Assembly: GCA_036850595.1 (NCBI GenBank)
Contig: CM072161.1
Span: forward strand, 15,457,812 to 15,521,811
Length of the DNA stretch: 64,000 nt
Reading direction: 5' to 3'
Origin: Rhyacichthys aspro
Lineage: Eukaryota > Chordata > Actinopteri > Gobiiformes > Rhyacichthyidae
Below, piece by piece: positions 50,770-63,100 of the stretch; positions within the stretch are counted from its first letter, which is position 1; the number at the start of each line of letters is the position of its first letter. The notes below the pieces were generated by a model. The model had not been told where the DNA came from, did not search any database, and was given only the letters and a program-made list of their open reading frames with translations. The position numbers were made by a program, and so were the translations under genes.

Positions 50770-52831
50770 TCAGAACTCGGTGTGGAAGTGGCTGTAGTCA
50801 CGGCTGCCCAGTGAACTCTCGCTGGGTTTCATGAAGATGCCCTCCATGGCCTTCCACAGGCTGTGCTGGCTGGGGCTGCTCATGGCGTGGACCTCTCTTT
50901 GCCCCTGGATAGGCCGTCCATACTGCTCCCCCGTGACCGACAGCAGCGCGTCAGTGGCTCTGTGACGAAAACGCACTGCCTCTTCACGTTTCCATATGCT
51001 TCCCCCGCACTGGACTGTCCACTCGTCCAGATGATCTCCTTCGCCTTCCTCGCCAAAAGCACTCACCTCCTGTACACAGACAGACACATTGATTTTAATC
51101 TAAATATTCTCATTCATTCAGAGTAAAGGTGTAATGAACAGACACTAATTTCCGATGAAGAGTACTCTGAGCCAAATCATGCGTCAGGCTCTTTGAAAAG
51201 GGAGCCATACGGATAAGCATCAGTGAGTTATAGAGAGAAAAATCAAGCACTGGAAGGAATATCAATCACTTAAAATGTAACTTCATGCACTGTGGCGTTT
51301 TAGAGATTTTAAAAAGAACAGAAAACTTGGCATGAAGCTGAGAGAGTGGCATTCAAATGAGTAAGGAGGAAATTTTAGAAAAACTAGCAGAATCACAAGG
51401 CTATGAACACATTGTACTTTCCATAAAGAGGTCAACTAAAAACATTAATAAGAAAAATACTCTATTGCACTCTTATCTGCCTTCATAGTCTAATGTATCC
51501 TGTGTTAAAAGCTGAGCTCATTATTAGTTGTAGAAATTGTTAGTAATTTAATACTGTTCATTTAAAGGATGAGGAAACATATCTGACACCTGACATTTGT
51601 GGCATCTCACAGTGCACATGTTGCACCTCATTACATTTTGCAGACAGTTTTAACACATTTTTCTGACAGGTTTTCTCTAGACCCCAGGCAGTTTTTCCAT
51701 AAATTTGCTAAAGTGAATAAGTCAGCTAAGGTCTGTCATTTTAGTGAGTCCTTCTGTCCTTACTGAGTCTGCACTATGTGACAAAGGAATACCAATTGTG
51801 ACCCTGAAAACTGGACATGTCAGAATACACTACATAAAAGTTGTCCGCAGTGTCCTTTCAAAATCCTTACCTGATTGGAGGACAATGGAGAGGCGAAGTA
51901 GTGGCTGTGGAGGTTGCGGCCCGTGTTGACATGAGTGAGGCGGATCGTCTGACCACATTTGACAGGAGTACCTCGATGGCACACGGCATCACTTGTTCCA
52001 CGAACACTCCAGTAGCTGTTACTGTCCTCCACTGCGCTGACACCTGTCACAGACTGCTGCCCACTACCTGCACATCAACAAACACCCACAGTAAGCAGAC
52101 AATCAAGAGTGTGTCCTGCAATACATTATAAAAAAGCTGAATGGGCAAAGAGTGTTTAATTTGGCGGGGACACAGGCTTTTTCATGGGTTAGAGGACTTT
52201 GACTTGAAACCAAGGTCTCCAGTTAGCAAACAGAAACATCAGTCACATACTAATAAATCATGACCTGGAAAATGCATTAAACTTATGTATTAGTTTGTCT
52301 AATGAATTCAAAATGACAGTGAAATGTTAAGTGTTAAGTTAAGTAAGACAGATTTATTCTGAAAAGAATTGTGGAATATGGGACCATAACAAACATATAT
52401 TACAGATATTAATTAAGAAATAATGACCAACCATTTTGACTGAATTCTAATCATTTGCATACTGTGTTTTAGAGCTTTCATTCAAATATGACAAAGAAGT
52501 AATGCCTGAGATCAACAATAGAGACAACGTTAGATCACGTTTACTGACTGTCTGTGAAAATTACAACGTATCATTAACGTGAACTAAAAACGTGAAAGTA
52601 TAAATGAAAACCATAATGAATGTAATAATTGGTTAGATATGAAAACTCACCGGAGCCGTAGCGTACGTCGTGTGAGTGGAGTCTCACATTATGCTTTATG
52701 TTTAACAGTTTAATAACTGAGCCGCATGTCACAAAACTCAATTCCGAGCCGAGAGAAGGACCAAATAGACAACATAAAAACAGCAATATGACTGAAAAAT
52801 AGATACGAGGGACATTATTTAATATACCCAT
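50770..52831 (-). CDS. sdf2: Stromal cell-derived factor 2, ER MIR-domain protein
   Basis: Three minus-strand exons join in frame: 52651-52831, 51871-52067 and 50770-51069. They give 225 residues (human SDF2 has 211), with GT-AG introns. Residues 1-29 form a signal peptide with a hydrophobic core (VILLFLCCLFG). Three MIR repeats follow at about 31-85, 93-148 and 149-203. LNIKHNVRLHSHDVRYGSGS and GRNLHSHYFASPLSSNQ are hallmark stretches, and KCGQTIRLTHVNTGRN favours SDF2 over its paralogue SDF2L1. Known role: luminal ER protein that associates with ERdj3 and BiP and with protein O-mannosylation quality control. The C terminus is HTEF, where an HXEL-type retrieval signal is expected. The extra N-terminal length lies in the signal peptide. 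The gene is divergent from supt6h. Confidence 0.96.
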
Positions 52832-52919
52832 TCCTTTAAGCCGCTGGTGCCTCTCGCAGATTTATATTTTTCGCTACGTCATTGAAAAGGAATAGTGTAC
52901 TAATCTGTACTTTAGAGAA

Positions 52920-52936
52920 CAGCGCCACCTATGAAT
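52920..52936 (-). promoter_or_regulatory. CTCF-like motif, minus orientation
   Basis: On the minus strand the sequence reads CATAGGTGGCGCTG, matching the CTCF core AGGTGGCGC. It lies about 185 bp from the plus-oriented motif at 53104. Occupancy is not known. Confidence 0.45.
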
Positions 52937-53103
52937 CAGGGGTGGTAAGTTACCAAATGCTACAAGTAAGAACACTATCCGTCCTATTCGAATATCTAGA
53001 ATTATTCTGATTATTGTGAAGCTATAAAATTACCTATGATGACCATACGCCTGGCTGATACAATAATTTGGAATTATGTCTCATTTTGAAGAGCGTGAGC
53101 AAA

Positions 53104-53116
53104 CCACTAGGGGGCG
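53104..53116 (+). promoter_or_regulatory. CTCF-like motif, plus orientation
   Basis: CCACTAGGGGGCG matches the CTCF core CCASYAGRKGGC closely. The same word can also occur in fish repeats, but no repeat is evident around it here. Confidence 0.5.
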
Positions 53117-53166
53117 TAACATTGACAACCCAAATGCCGGAAGTTCTCTGTGTCCTTCCCGGAAGT

Positions 53167-53286
53167 GTCCTCACGCTGCAGATCGCGGCCATTTTTACAA
53201 GTAAATGCTCCTCGAAATTACAAAACACAACACAGGGACATTAACAACTGTAAATATTCACGGGACACACGGTTGCAGTAAGGCGT
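53167..53286 (+). other. supt6h: Putative supt6h 5' UTR exon
   Basis: Downstream of the ETS pair, candidate donors are GTAAGT at 53287 (exon end 53286) and GTAAGG at 53278. The first coding exon begins at 54103 with an 11-nt 5' UTR, so an upstream non-coding exon is required. The start site is approximate. Confidence 0.45.
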
Positions 53287-54102
53287 GTAAGTCTAATTTA
53301 ATCGTATTAGTTTGTGACCCTTAAATAGGTAACATCTGGCCCACTAAAAACCTAAATTGTTGGATAGCTGTTGTTGTCATTTGAGCTAATGCTAGGCTAA
53401 GATGCACCAAAGATGCTGCGACTGAGGCCTTATTATGGCTCAACAACAGTCGCTTGTTTTCATTATTCGTTTTATATTCGATTACGGAGCGCATAATAAA
53501 ACAACTCACCCAAATTTACGATCTAGTTATTGTCAGTTGTTGCTAAGCTACCTATCTAACGTTTGTAAATGTGTGCCAAAGCTATCGAGCGCAGTACTTT
53601 TTACCCGCAGTGAGTCGTGACAAGCCCTTAACAGTTTAATTCCAACAGACAACGGCCTTTAGTTTTCAGGAGAGGCATCCTTCAATTTAATCTTAATATC
53701 TTTAAGATCCAAAATATATGTGTGTGTTTAGGCGGTTGTGCTTGGTGATATAATTTAGCTTTTGTAACGTTAAAGGGGAACAAGAGAACCCCAAAACATG
53801 TAAGAATCATCAAAGATTTATAAACTGTAACAATCAGGTCACATAAGTATATGTGTACAGTTGTTTAAAGCAACTCTTGTGATATTGCTCTGATATTACT
53901 CTTTGCAATTAAACAAAATGCAGTAACTAAATTAAACAACAAGGTTACATTTAATGCTTAGTCTAATTTAGGTTATGGATGTATTCCTAGTGTGTCTTAC
54001 ACTAAATTATTGTACAAGTAGAAGGTGGAAAATGACCACATTTTAATTGAACACTGACATTAATAATGGATTAAGAAATAACATGTCTCTGTATTTTTAC
54101 AG
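53287..54102 (+). other. supt6h: supt6h first intron (inferred)
   Basis: About 0.8 kb of AT-rich sequence ending in TATTTTTACAG. It has no other recognised features. Confidence 0.5.
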
Positions 54103-54113
54103 AAACAAGAAAC

Positions 54114-57100
54114 ATGTCTGACTTCATTGAAAGTGAGGCAGAAGAGTCAGAGGAAGAGTTTGAGGAGAAAGATTTAAAGCCTAAGAAATCCCAAAGGTTT
54201 ATGGAAGATGATGGTAAGGTTTTTAGTGTCTTTAATTTAGCAATTATTTACCAAAATGAGTTTAGATGAACCACTAACTTAATGTTATATTTTATTTAGA
54301 TGAAGAGGAGGAAGAGAATACAGAGGACCAGGATGAACAGGGGAATCTACGAGGACTTATTGATGATGGAGAGGAAGAGGAAGAAGAAGAAGAGGCTCAA
54401 CGCAGTGCGAGTGGAGGAGGCAGTGACTCAGAGGAGGAAGTGAGGCATCGGCGGAAAAAGCGCAGTAAGTCTCCTTTTTGTGAATACTAAATTGACAAAG
54501 TAATTGATTAATTGGAAACTACTTTATTGTTGATTGCACATTATGTTCCCAGCCCAGTTTTCTGTAAATTACTCTATGTGGTCAAGAATTGTTGTGAAAT
54601 GAAAGCTGAAAGTGACTGACCTGTTGGCATGTCTGTTGATACCCATGTCTATTTCTCCATCCTTTTAATACCCTTGACATTATAAAAAGTCAGCGCTGCA
54701 ATTAACTGGCTATTGTCCTAGGTGCCTCAAACTTCTGGGATCGGCTCCAGACTCCCAGGAGCCATAAAGGAAACAATGAAAATCAGTGAATGACATTTAA
54801 AAAGTGGATAAAAACTCCTAACTTGTAAATGACAACACGGCACATCATTTGAACCCTTGCCATCTACTCTATATCTTTCTGGAATGGTAGTGCAAGACTT
54901 AAAGAGCAATTTATTGACATTAAATTACTCCTCTTGGCAGGTTATGATGACTACCTGGATGACGATGATCTTGACCTCATCGAGGAAAACTTGGGAGTTA
55001 AAGTTAAAAGGAGGGTAAGGACATTTTACTTACATTTCTGATTGTTTCTTCTAAAAAAAATAAAAGTATGTAGGCCTCCATGTGGTGCTGATTGTGCCTC
55101 TGTGGTGTGTGACAGAAGAAGAAATATGATCGTGTGAAAACGATGGATGATGATGAAGAGGACGATGATGAGAAGGACCTGATCGCAGATGAAATCTTTC
55201 ACGGTGATGGTGATGGAGACGGTGAACTGGAGGAAGGGGAGGCCGTCGAACAGCCTTTACAACATACAGCAGACGATGATGAAGAGGGAGAAGAGGAAGA
55301 ATCAGGTTGGTTTTGCAGGTTTTAGCTCTACTACTATTTCAAATGGAAATTAATGTAACATAACATTTTTTTTTCTAGATATTGATGATTTTATTGTGGA
55401 TGACGATGGCCAACCTATCACTAAGAAGAGGGGCAAGAAATTCTCAGGATACACAGATGCGTGAGTGTTTGCATTTTCTACTCTTTTCCTTTCTATATTT
55501 TGTGTTATTGTAGACCTATTTTGCCTCAGTTATTATTTATATGTGTAAGTCAACTAAATGGCAAGCAGCTTTTTAAATGATTGTCCATCCTTCCACAGAG
55601 CTCTGCAGGAGGCCCAGGAGATTTTTGGTGGTGACTTTGACTTCGCTGACTTTGACGCAGAAGCTTATGACCAAGGAGAGGAGGAAGAAGAGGATCAGGA
55701 CGAAGAGGGTTGGGACCGACCCAAGAAACAGACAAAGAGAAGACAAGGAAGAAAGAGCATCTTTGAGATCTATGAGCCTAGTGAGCTGGAGAGTAGTCAC
55801 ATGACCGACCAGGACAATGAGATCCGGTCCACGGACATGCCTGAGAGGTTCCAGGTAAGGTTTTCTTCACATTTCCGTATTATTCCATTTTATTATACAG
55901 ATTTATCAGTTACTTAAATTACTACCTCTGTATTAGTTACTTTAATGTTTCCTGTTACTTTAAACCCTTTAGTTAAGAACCATACCTGTTAAAACTGCTG
56001 AAGATGATGAGTTGGAAGAGGAAGCAGAGTGGATTTTCAGACATGGCTTTTCAACTCTCACTATCTCTATGCAGGTACGGGGACACACACAAACACATAC
56101 ACACATGCATAATCTTCCAGTTCCCCATATTATTTGTTTATTCATTTATGTACTTTTGTCTTCTGTACAGGAGAGTACAGATTATCTAGACAGAGGGACA
56201 ACCACTAACTTCAGTAGGAAAGGCCCCAGTACAATCGCTAAGATCAAAGAGGCCCTCAACTTTATGAGGAATCAACAGTTTGAGGTAATATAAGCTGCTC
56301 TGTAAGGTGTATTATAAGTTTTTATGAATAAATACTCTATACTATGATTCTACTCTTTGCTACGATCCAGGTTCCCTTCATAGCCTTTTACAGAAAAGAA
56401 TATGTGGAGCCAGAGTTAAACATCAATGACCTGTGGAAAGTCTGGCAGTGGGATGAAAAGGTTTGTCTGCTGTGTTTCTTTGGCAGAATATCTCACATAT
56501 ATAACCACATTAGACTGACATCTCTTTTTGAACCCTTCAGTGGACCCAGCTGAAGACCAGGAAACAGAACTTGACCCGTCTCTTTCAGAAGATGCAGTCG
56601 TATCAGTTTGAGCAGATCTCTGCTGACCCTGACAAGCCTCTGGCTGATGGCATCCGTCCCCTGGACACAGCTGACATGGAGAGGTGAGTTAAACACTTTT
56701 CTGTAGCATGCATTTGTTTTCCAATGTACTTTAAATGCCTAATGTGATTGTGATTTTAGGTTGAAAGATGTACAAACTCTTGAAGAACTAGGTGATGTGT
56801 ACAACCACTTTCTGCTCTACTATGGCCGTGACATCCCTAAAATGCAGAACGCAGCCAAGGCCAACAAGAAGAAACTGAAAAAGATCAAAGAAGTGTCAGA
56901 GGATGGTAGGGCAAACATTAATGTGACACAGGCAGACCTTTTGTTGAACAAGCTTTAAGTGTTTACTCTGTGCCTGTAGGTGAGGAGGAGGAATTAGAGG
57001 TTGAAGAAGAGGAGGAACAGAAAGGACCAGACCTCAAGCAGGCATCTCGCAGAGATATGTACAGCATCTGTCAGAGCGTAGGCCTCGGTAAGTATTGTGT

Positions 57101-60100
57101 GAGCCATGTCATTGTGTATTTACTTCTGGATTGTTTTGCTAACTCTTTATTTATTTATTTTTTTACATTAGATGGTTTGGCCAAAAAGTTTGGTTTAACT
57201 CCAGAGCAGTTTGGTGAAAATCTTAGAGACAGCTACCAGCGTCACGAGACAGAGCAGTTCCCTGCCGAGCCTGTCGAGTTGGCCAAAGACTATGTTTGCA
57301 GTCAGTTCTCAAATCCTGAAGCAGTACTGGAAGGAACCAGGTACATGGTGGCTATGCAGATCGCTCGTGAACCTTTAGTGAGACATGTGCTCCGTCAGAC
57401 CTTCCAGGAAAGGGCCAAGATCAACATTAAGCCAACCAAGAAAGGCAAAAAGGTACAAGGATTTTTTAAATCTCTTTTGATTGTGTCCCAGGGTCTCATG
57501 TCTTGTCCTAAATATGAATTGTCATTTGATCTTTTCTTGCAGGAGATAGATGAAGCTCATTTTGCCTACTCTTTTAAGTATCTTAAAAACAAACCTGTGA
57601 AAGAGCTGAATGGGGATCAGTTTTTGAAAATGTGCCTGGCCGAAGACGAGGGGCTGCTTACCATTGACATTTGTATTGACCTCATAGGGGTCAAAGGGTA
57701 CGTGTGACCTCTGTGATTGTTACTGTTGAACTCTGTGTTTGTCTGATTTATGAATATAGCAATGCATTAGCTGTTATGGTCTGTTCAGAGTTTTAGGGAT
57801 TTTATAAGTAATCATTAGACTACTATTACCAGATATTAATTAGCTTATGTACATGTTTTGCCGTTTAGTAAGTCCTTGATGTTGCTAATTTTTGTGTTTG
57901 TCTCAGTTTAAAATCGGCGCTTGGATGTTAGAACAAAGAAAGTTTGATGAGAAGGATAGCTCCCCTGTGTTCAATATAAAAAGTAGCTTGTTTGTTTTGT
58001 TTGCTCAGTGAAGGCATTTCAATTAGTTTAAAAGTCACTGTCTCGCTCTGCTTTGTTTCAGGTATGCTGGGGACCAGACATACTTTGACGAGATCAAGCA
58101 GTTTTACTACAGGGACGAGTTCAGTCACCAAGTGCAGGAGTGGAACAGACAGCGAACAATGGCCATTGAGAGAGCTCTCAACCAGTTCTTGTATCCACAG
58201 ATGTCCAAAGAGCTCAAGAGCAAACTGATTGCAGAAGCCAAAGAGAGCATTATCAGGGTAACGTGACAATGTCCAATGTTATTCCAGGGGAGAGAATACT
58301 AATTATACAGAAGTTCTAATACATTTATTTTTCTGCAGTCTTGTTGTCGACGCTTGTACAACTGGCTGAAGGTGGCTCCCTACAGGCCTGATCAACAAGT
58401 CGAGGAAGACGACGACCTCATGGATGAGAGTCAGGGCAAAGGCATTAGAGTGATGGGAGTAGCCTATGCTCCCAGCAGGTTCGTTAGTTTTTAGTTTTCT
58501 ATCCCTGTTCTGGTTCACATAGAGCAGACTAGTTTCTAACCAGGGTTTTTGCTCTGACAGGGATACACCAGTATTTTGTGCACTTATTAATGGAGAGGGA
58601 GAGGTGGTGGATTTCCTGCGTTTGCCCTACTTCATGAAGAGGAGGAATGCCTTTAGGGAGGACGAGAGAGAGAAGAAGGTACAGTCAAAGTCTGTGATCT
58701 TAACTAAGCTTTACTTTTACTAAAACTGCTTCCACGGTATTCATCTTTAATTTTCTTTTTTTAGGCCAACGATATTGAAAACCTCAAAAGGTTTCTGTCG
58801 AGCAAGAAGCCTCATGTGGTTGCTGTTGCTGGAGAAAACAGGTAAATATCAGCTGAGGATAATTCATTTATGCTACATTTGATTTGCGGGAATGGAAAAT
58901 AAACTCTAAACTGTTTGCGCGCAGAGATGCCCAAATGATCATGGAGGACATCAAAAGGACTATCAGTGAACTTGAGCAGGAGTCCTCCTTGCCCGCTGTT
59001 GGAGTGGAGCTCATTGATAATGAACTGGCCACTCTGTACATGAACAGCAAGAAGTCTGAGGTAAAGAGATCTATCAAAAATTTTTTTTAACAATTTTCCT
59101 GTTTTGTGTAAACTATTTTTGGTTTTGATTTTCTGTTTAGGTGGATTTCAGAGATTACCCTCCATTACTGCGGCAGGCTGTGTCCATAGCCAGGAAGATC
59201 CAGGACCCTCTGGTGGAGTACGCTCAAGTCTGCAGCACTGATGAAGACATTCTTTGCTTAAAACTACATCCACTTCAGGTAAGAAATAAAAGCAAACTTT
59301 GGTTAGTTTTAACATATACAGGATTTTTTAGAAATAATTGTTTTCAAATTTCAGTGATATATTTTTTTAAAAGGCTGTTTCTTTGTTCTCCAGGAACATG
59401 TGGTGAAGGAGGATCTGCTGACTGCCCTCTACTGTGAATTCATAAACCGTGCCAATGAGGTGGGAGTGGACGTGAACAGAGCCATTGCCCATCCTCACAC
59501 ACAGAGCCTGGTTCAGTACGTGTGTGGTCTGGGGCCCAGGAAAGGCTCACATCTGCTCAAGGTATTCACGGATGAGCTGAAGGTATTGATGAAGCTGTTT
59601 CCTCTCTATTTGTTTACTGACCACTGTTGTTGCATATGTGTAGATTTTAAAGCAGAACAACACTCGTTTGGAAAACAGAACCCAACTTGTCACAATGTGT
59701 CACATGGGTCCCAAGGTTTTCATCAACTGTGCTGGTTTCATCAAGATTGACACTGCATCGCTGGGAGACAGGTGATTTACAGCTGAAGATGCTCTGCTTC
59801 AAACTTAGCGCTCGCAGTGGTTTCAGCTCGTTGTAAATTTCTTTCAAACCTTCCAACAGCACGGACTCTTACATCGAGGTGCTGGACGGATCACGTGTCC
59901 ACCCTGAGACTTATGAGTGGGCTCGTAAGATGGCCGTGGATGCTCTCGAGTACGACGAGTCAGCTGAAGACGCTAACCCAGCCGGCGCTCTGGAGGAAAT
60001 TTTGGAAAACCCAGAACGACTCAAAGATTTGGACCTGGATGCTTTCGCTGAGGAGCTGGAGAGACAGGTCAGTGTTTGTTGTGCAGAAATATCAAAGCAC

Positions 60101-63100
60101 ATAAAGCCACATGATCAATATCCACTTTAACAGGATCTTTATTGTTCTTGTTTCTTTTGTCTCTTCAGGGTTATGGCAACAAGGGAATAACTCTGTATGA
60201 TATCCGGGCAGAGCTGAGCTGCAGGTACAAAGACCTGAGAGTTCCCTACAGAGTCCCAAACACTGAGGAGGTCTTTAATATGCTCACCAAAGAGACTCCA
60301 GAGACCTTTTACATCGGTAAAACACAAACTAATAATGCCAATAAATAAGATACTCTTTGTATTTGCTTCTTTATTGAATTTGTGTGGGTTTCCCTCTTTG
60401 TCTCCAGGTAAACTCATCACCAGTATAGTAACAGGTATCGCTCACAGACGACCTCAGGGAGAGAGCTACGACCAGGCGATCCGTAATGACGCCACGGGGC
60501 TATGGCAGTGTCCTTTCTGTCAACAGGATAACTTCCCTGAGCTCAGTGAGGTACCAGACACAACCTGGTCACTAAAACACCTGTGAATCCTGGCAGTTAA
60601 GTCATCTGTTTTTGACTTGAACCATCTCTATTTTCATTACTTTAGGTTTGGAACCACTTTGACAGTGGCTCATGTCCAGGTCAAGCAATAGGAGTTCGAA
60701 GCAGACTTGATAATGGTGTCCAGGGCTTTATTCCTACCAAGTTTCTTAGTGATAAAGTGGTGAAGCATCCTGAGGAGAGGGTCAAGGTGAGGAAACTGAG
60801 ATATCCACTATAGAAATTGGTTTTAATATAGCATTGCCTATTCCTGGTTTGCTGTAATTACTGTCAGGCCGTGTTATTGAAATATATTTGTTTCATTCTT
60901 AATAGGTTGGCATGACGGTGCACTGTCGCATAATGAAAATAGACATTGAAAAGTTCAACGTCGACCTCACGTGCCGTACTTCAGATTTAATGGATAAGGC
61001 CAATGAGTGGAAGCTCCCCAAAGACAGCTACTATGACTTCGACACAGAGTCGGAGGATCAAAAGCACGACGAGGAGCTCAAGAAGAAACAGCAACGAACA
61101 CGTAAGCATAAAAGCCTTTGAGTAAAAAAAAAAAAACTTTTAAAAAAGCGTGCCCTCATTGATTTCTGTTCTCTCTGCTGTAGCGTATATAAAGCGTGTG
61201 ATCGCTCACCCCAACTTCCACAATATCAGCTTCAATCAGGCTGAGAAGATGATGGAGACTCTAGACCAGGGAGACTTAATCATCAGGCCCAGTAGTAAAG
61301 GAGAGAACCACCTCACTGTCACCTGGAAAGTAAGTAACGGCTACAAAACAGTGGCGTTTTGAGGAATTTTAGAAACATAAAACTGATCTTGTGGTGGTTT
61401 GTAGGTGGCTGACAACATCTACCAACATGTGGACGTCAGAGAAGAAGGCAAAGAGAACGCATTCAGCTTAGGCCACACTCTTTGGATCAACAATGAAGTA
61501 AGAAGTCCCCATGTTTTTTGAGCTAGTGCATAGACATACGTACAGTACCTAATATAATTGGGTTTTTTTCATGTAGGAGTTTGAAGATCTCGATGAAATC
61601 ACTGCTCGATACATTCAGCCAATGGCTTCATTTGCTCGTGATCTACTGGGACATAAATACTTCCAGGACTGCAATGGTGGAAGCAAAGAGGTATGTTTAT
61701 TATTGTTATGTATACTTGTATTGAAGTTCAGTGTTGACATTTTGTCTTGCTTTGTTATTCCTAGAAAATGGAGGAGTTCTTGATCAAGGCAAAGAGGGAG
61801 AAACCTACTTTTATTCCTTATTTCATTTCGGCTTGTAAAGATCTGCCTGGAAAGTTCTTACTGGGCTACCAGCCTCGGGGAAAGCCACGGTAAGCAGAAA
61901 TGTTCAAGCTAAAGGAACATACTGTAGATAATATAGTAATAACATATTTAGATGAACAGTATTCAGGTGCGGCGGGTTCTTTACAGTCGTCATTCTTGTC
62001 CATGTGCTTATTTTCAACAGGATCGAGTATGTGACCATCACTCCAGACGGCTTCCGCTACCGTTCACAAATATTTCCAACAGTGAATGGGCTTTTCCGTT
62101 GGTTTAAGGACCACTATCAAGAGCCTGTACCAGGTAACAAACAGGAAGACCTAAAGAAAATATGCATCTCTCAACACCATCAGTGGGATTGTAAACTAAC
62201 CTTTGTTGTTGTTCCTAAAGGCATAACGCCCAGCAACAGCAGTCGAACCAGGACGCCTGCTTCTCTGAACGCCACCCCAGCTAACATCAACATTGCTGGT
62301 TTGTCCCTCTCATTGATACATAACAATTGTATTTTTTTTAGCCTCAGGGCACCAGTTGTGCTGAGCCACATTTGCTGTTTCACAAATGGATTCCTCTTCT
62401 TCTAGACTTGACGCGAGCCGTCAACGCTCTCCCACGCAACATGACCTCTCAAATGTTCAATGCCATTGCCGCAGTCACAGGCCAGGGCCAGAACCCCAAC
62501 ACCACCCCCGCGCAGTGGGGCTCCAGCCAGTACGGCTACGGCGGCAGCACGGGAGGAGGAGGCAGTTCCTCAGCGTACCATGTGAGTGCAGCTTTTAATT
62601 TCACAAAGACTCACAGTAGTATCAGCCACACCATGCTTTGGGTGTTAAATGCTCTAAAAATGTATACCTAGAAAAAAAAAAATAGTGCAAATAGAGATAA
62701 AACTCACTCCCCATTTTTCACAAATAAATAACTTGGCTCTAAAAACAGTTACCTGTGTGTGGACATTGCAAGTTTCACAGGGTTTGTCAACTTCTGGGAA
62801 ATTAACATTGCATTTCATGGAGCACAAAAGAAACAGACTTTAACTGCTTGTTCCCTGCAGGTCTTTGCTACGCCTCAGCAGCCGATGGCGACCCCCATGA
62901 TGACACCCAGTTACTCGTACACCACCCCCAGCCAGCAGATCATGGGCACGCCGCAGTACCCCAGCTCCACGCCACAGTCCTCGCACTCACACAGCCATCC
63001 GCACGGAAGTCACATGTCACACCACAGTCACCACGGACACCACAGCGGTCACCACGGCCACTCCTCCGGGACACCATCGTCCTCCACCTCCTCCAGAGGC

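Larger units (their letters stand above)
52832..53200. promoter_or_regulatory. Bidirectional sdf2-supt6h promoter
   Basis: About 370 bp separates the sdf2 ATG from the likely supt6h first exon. Two ETS/GABP sites (CCGGAAGT at 53137-53144 and 53159-53166) and a YY1-like GCGGCCATTTTT (53185-53196) cluster at the supt6h side, typical of TATA-less housekeeping starts. TACGTCA (52875-52881, TGACGTA on minus) lies about 45 bp upstream of the sdf2 ATG and resembles a CRE/ATF site. In human, SDF2 and SUPT6H are also neighbours in divergent orientation, so the arrangement is ancient. Confidence 0.75.

Noticed and set aside
56970..57707. Single 245-codon uninterrupted frame
   Set aside because: It is not an independent gene. 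It spans three supt6h exons and two stop-free introns.
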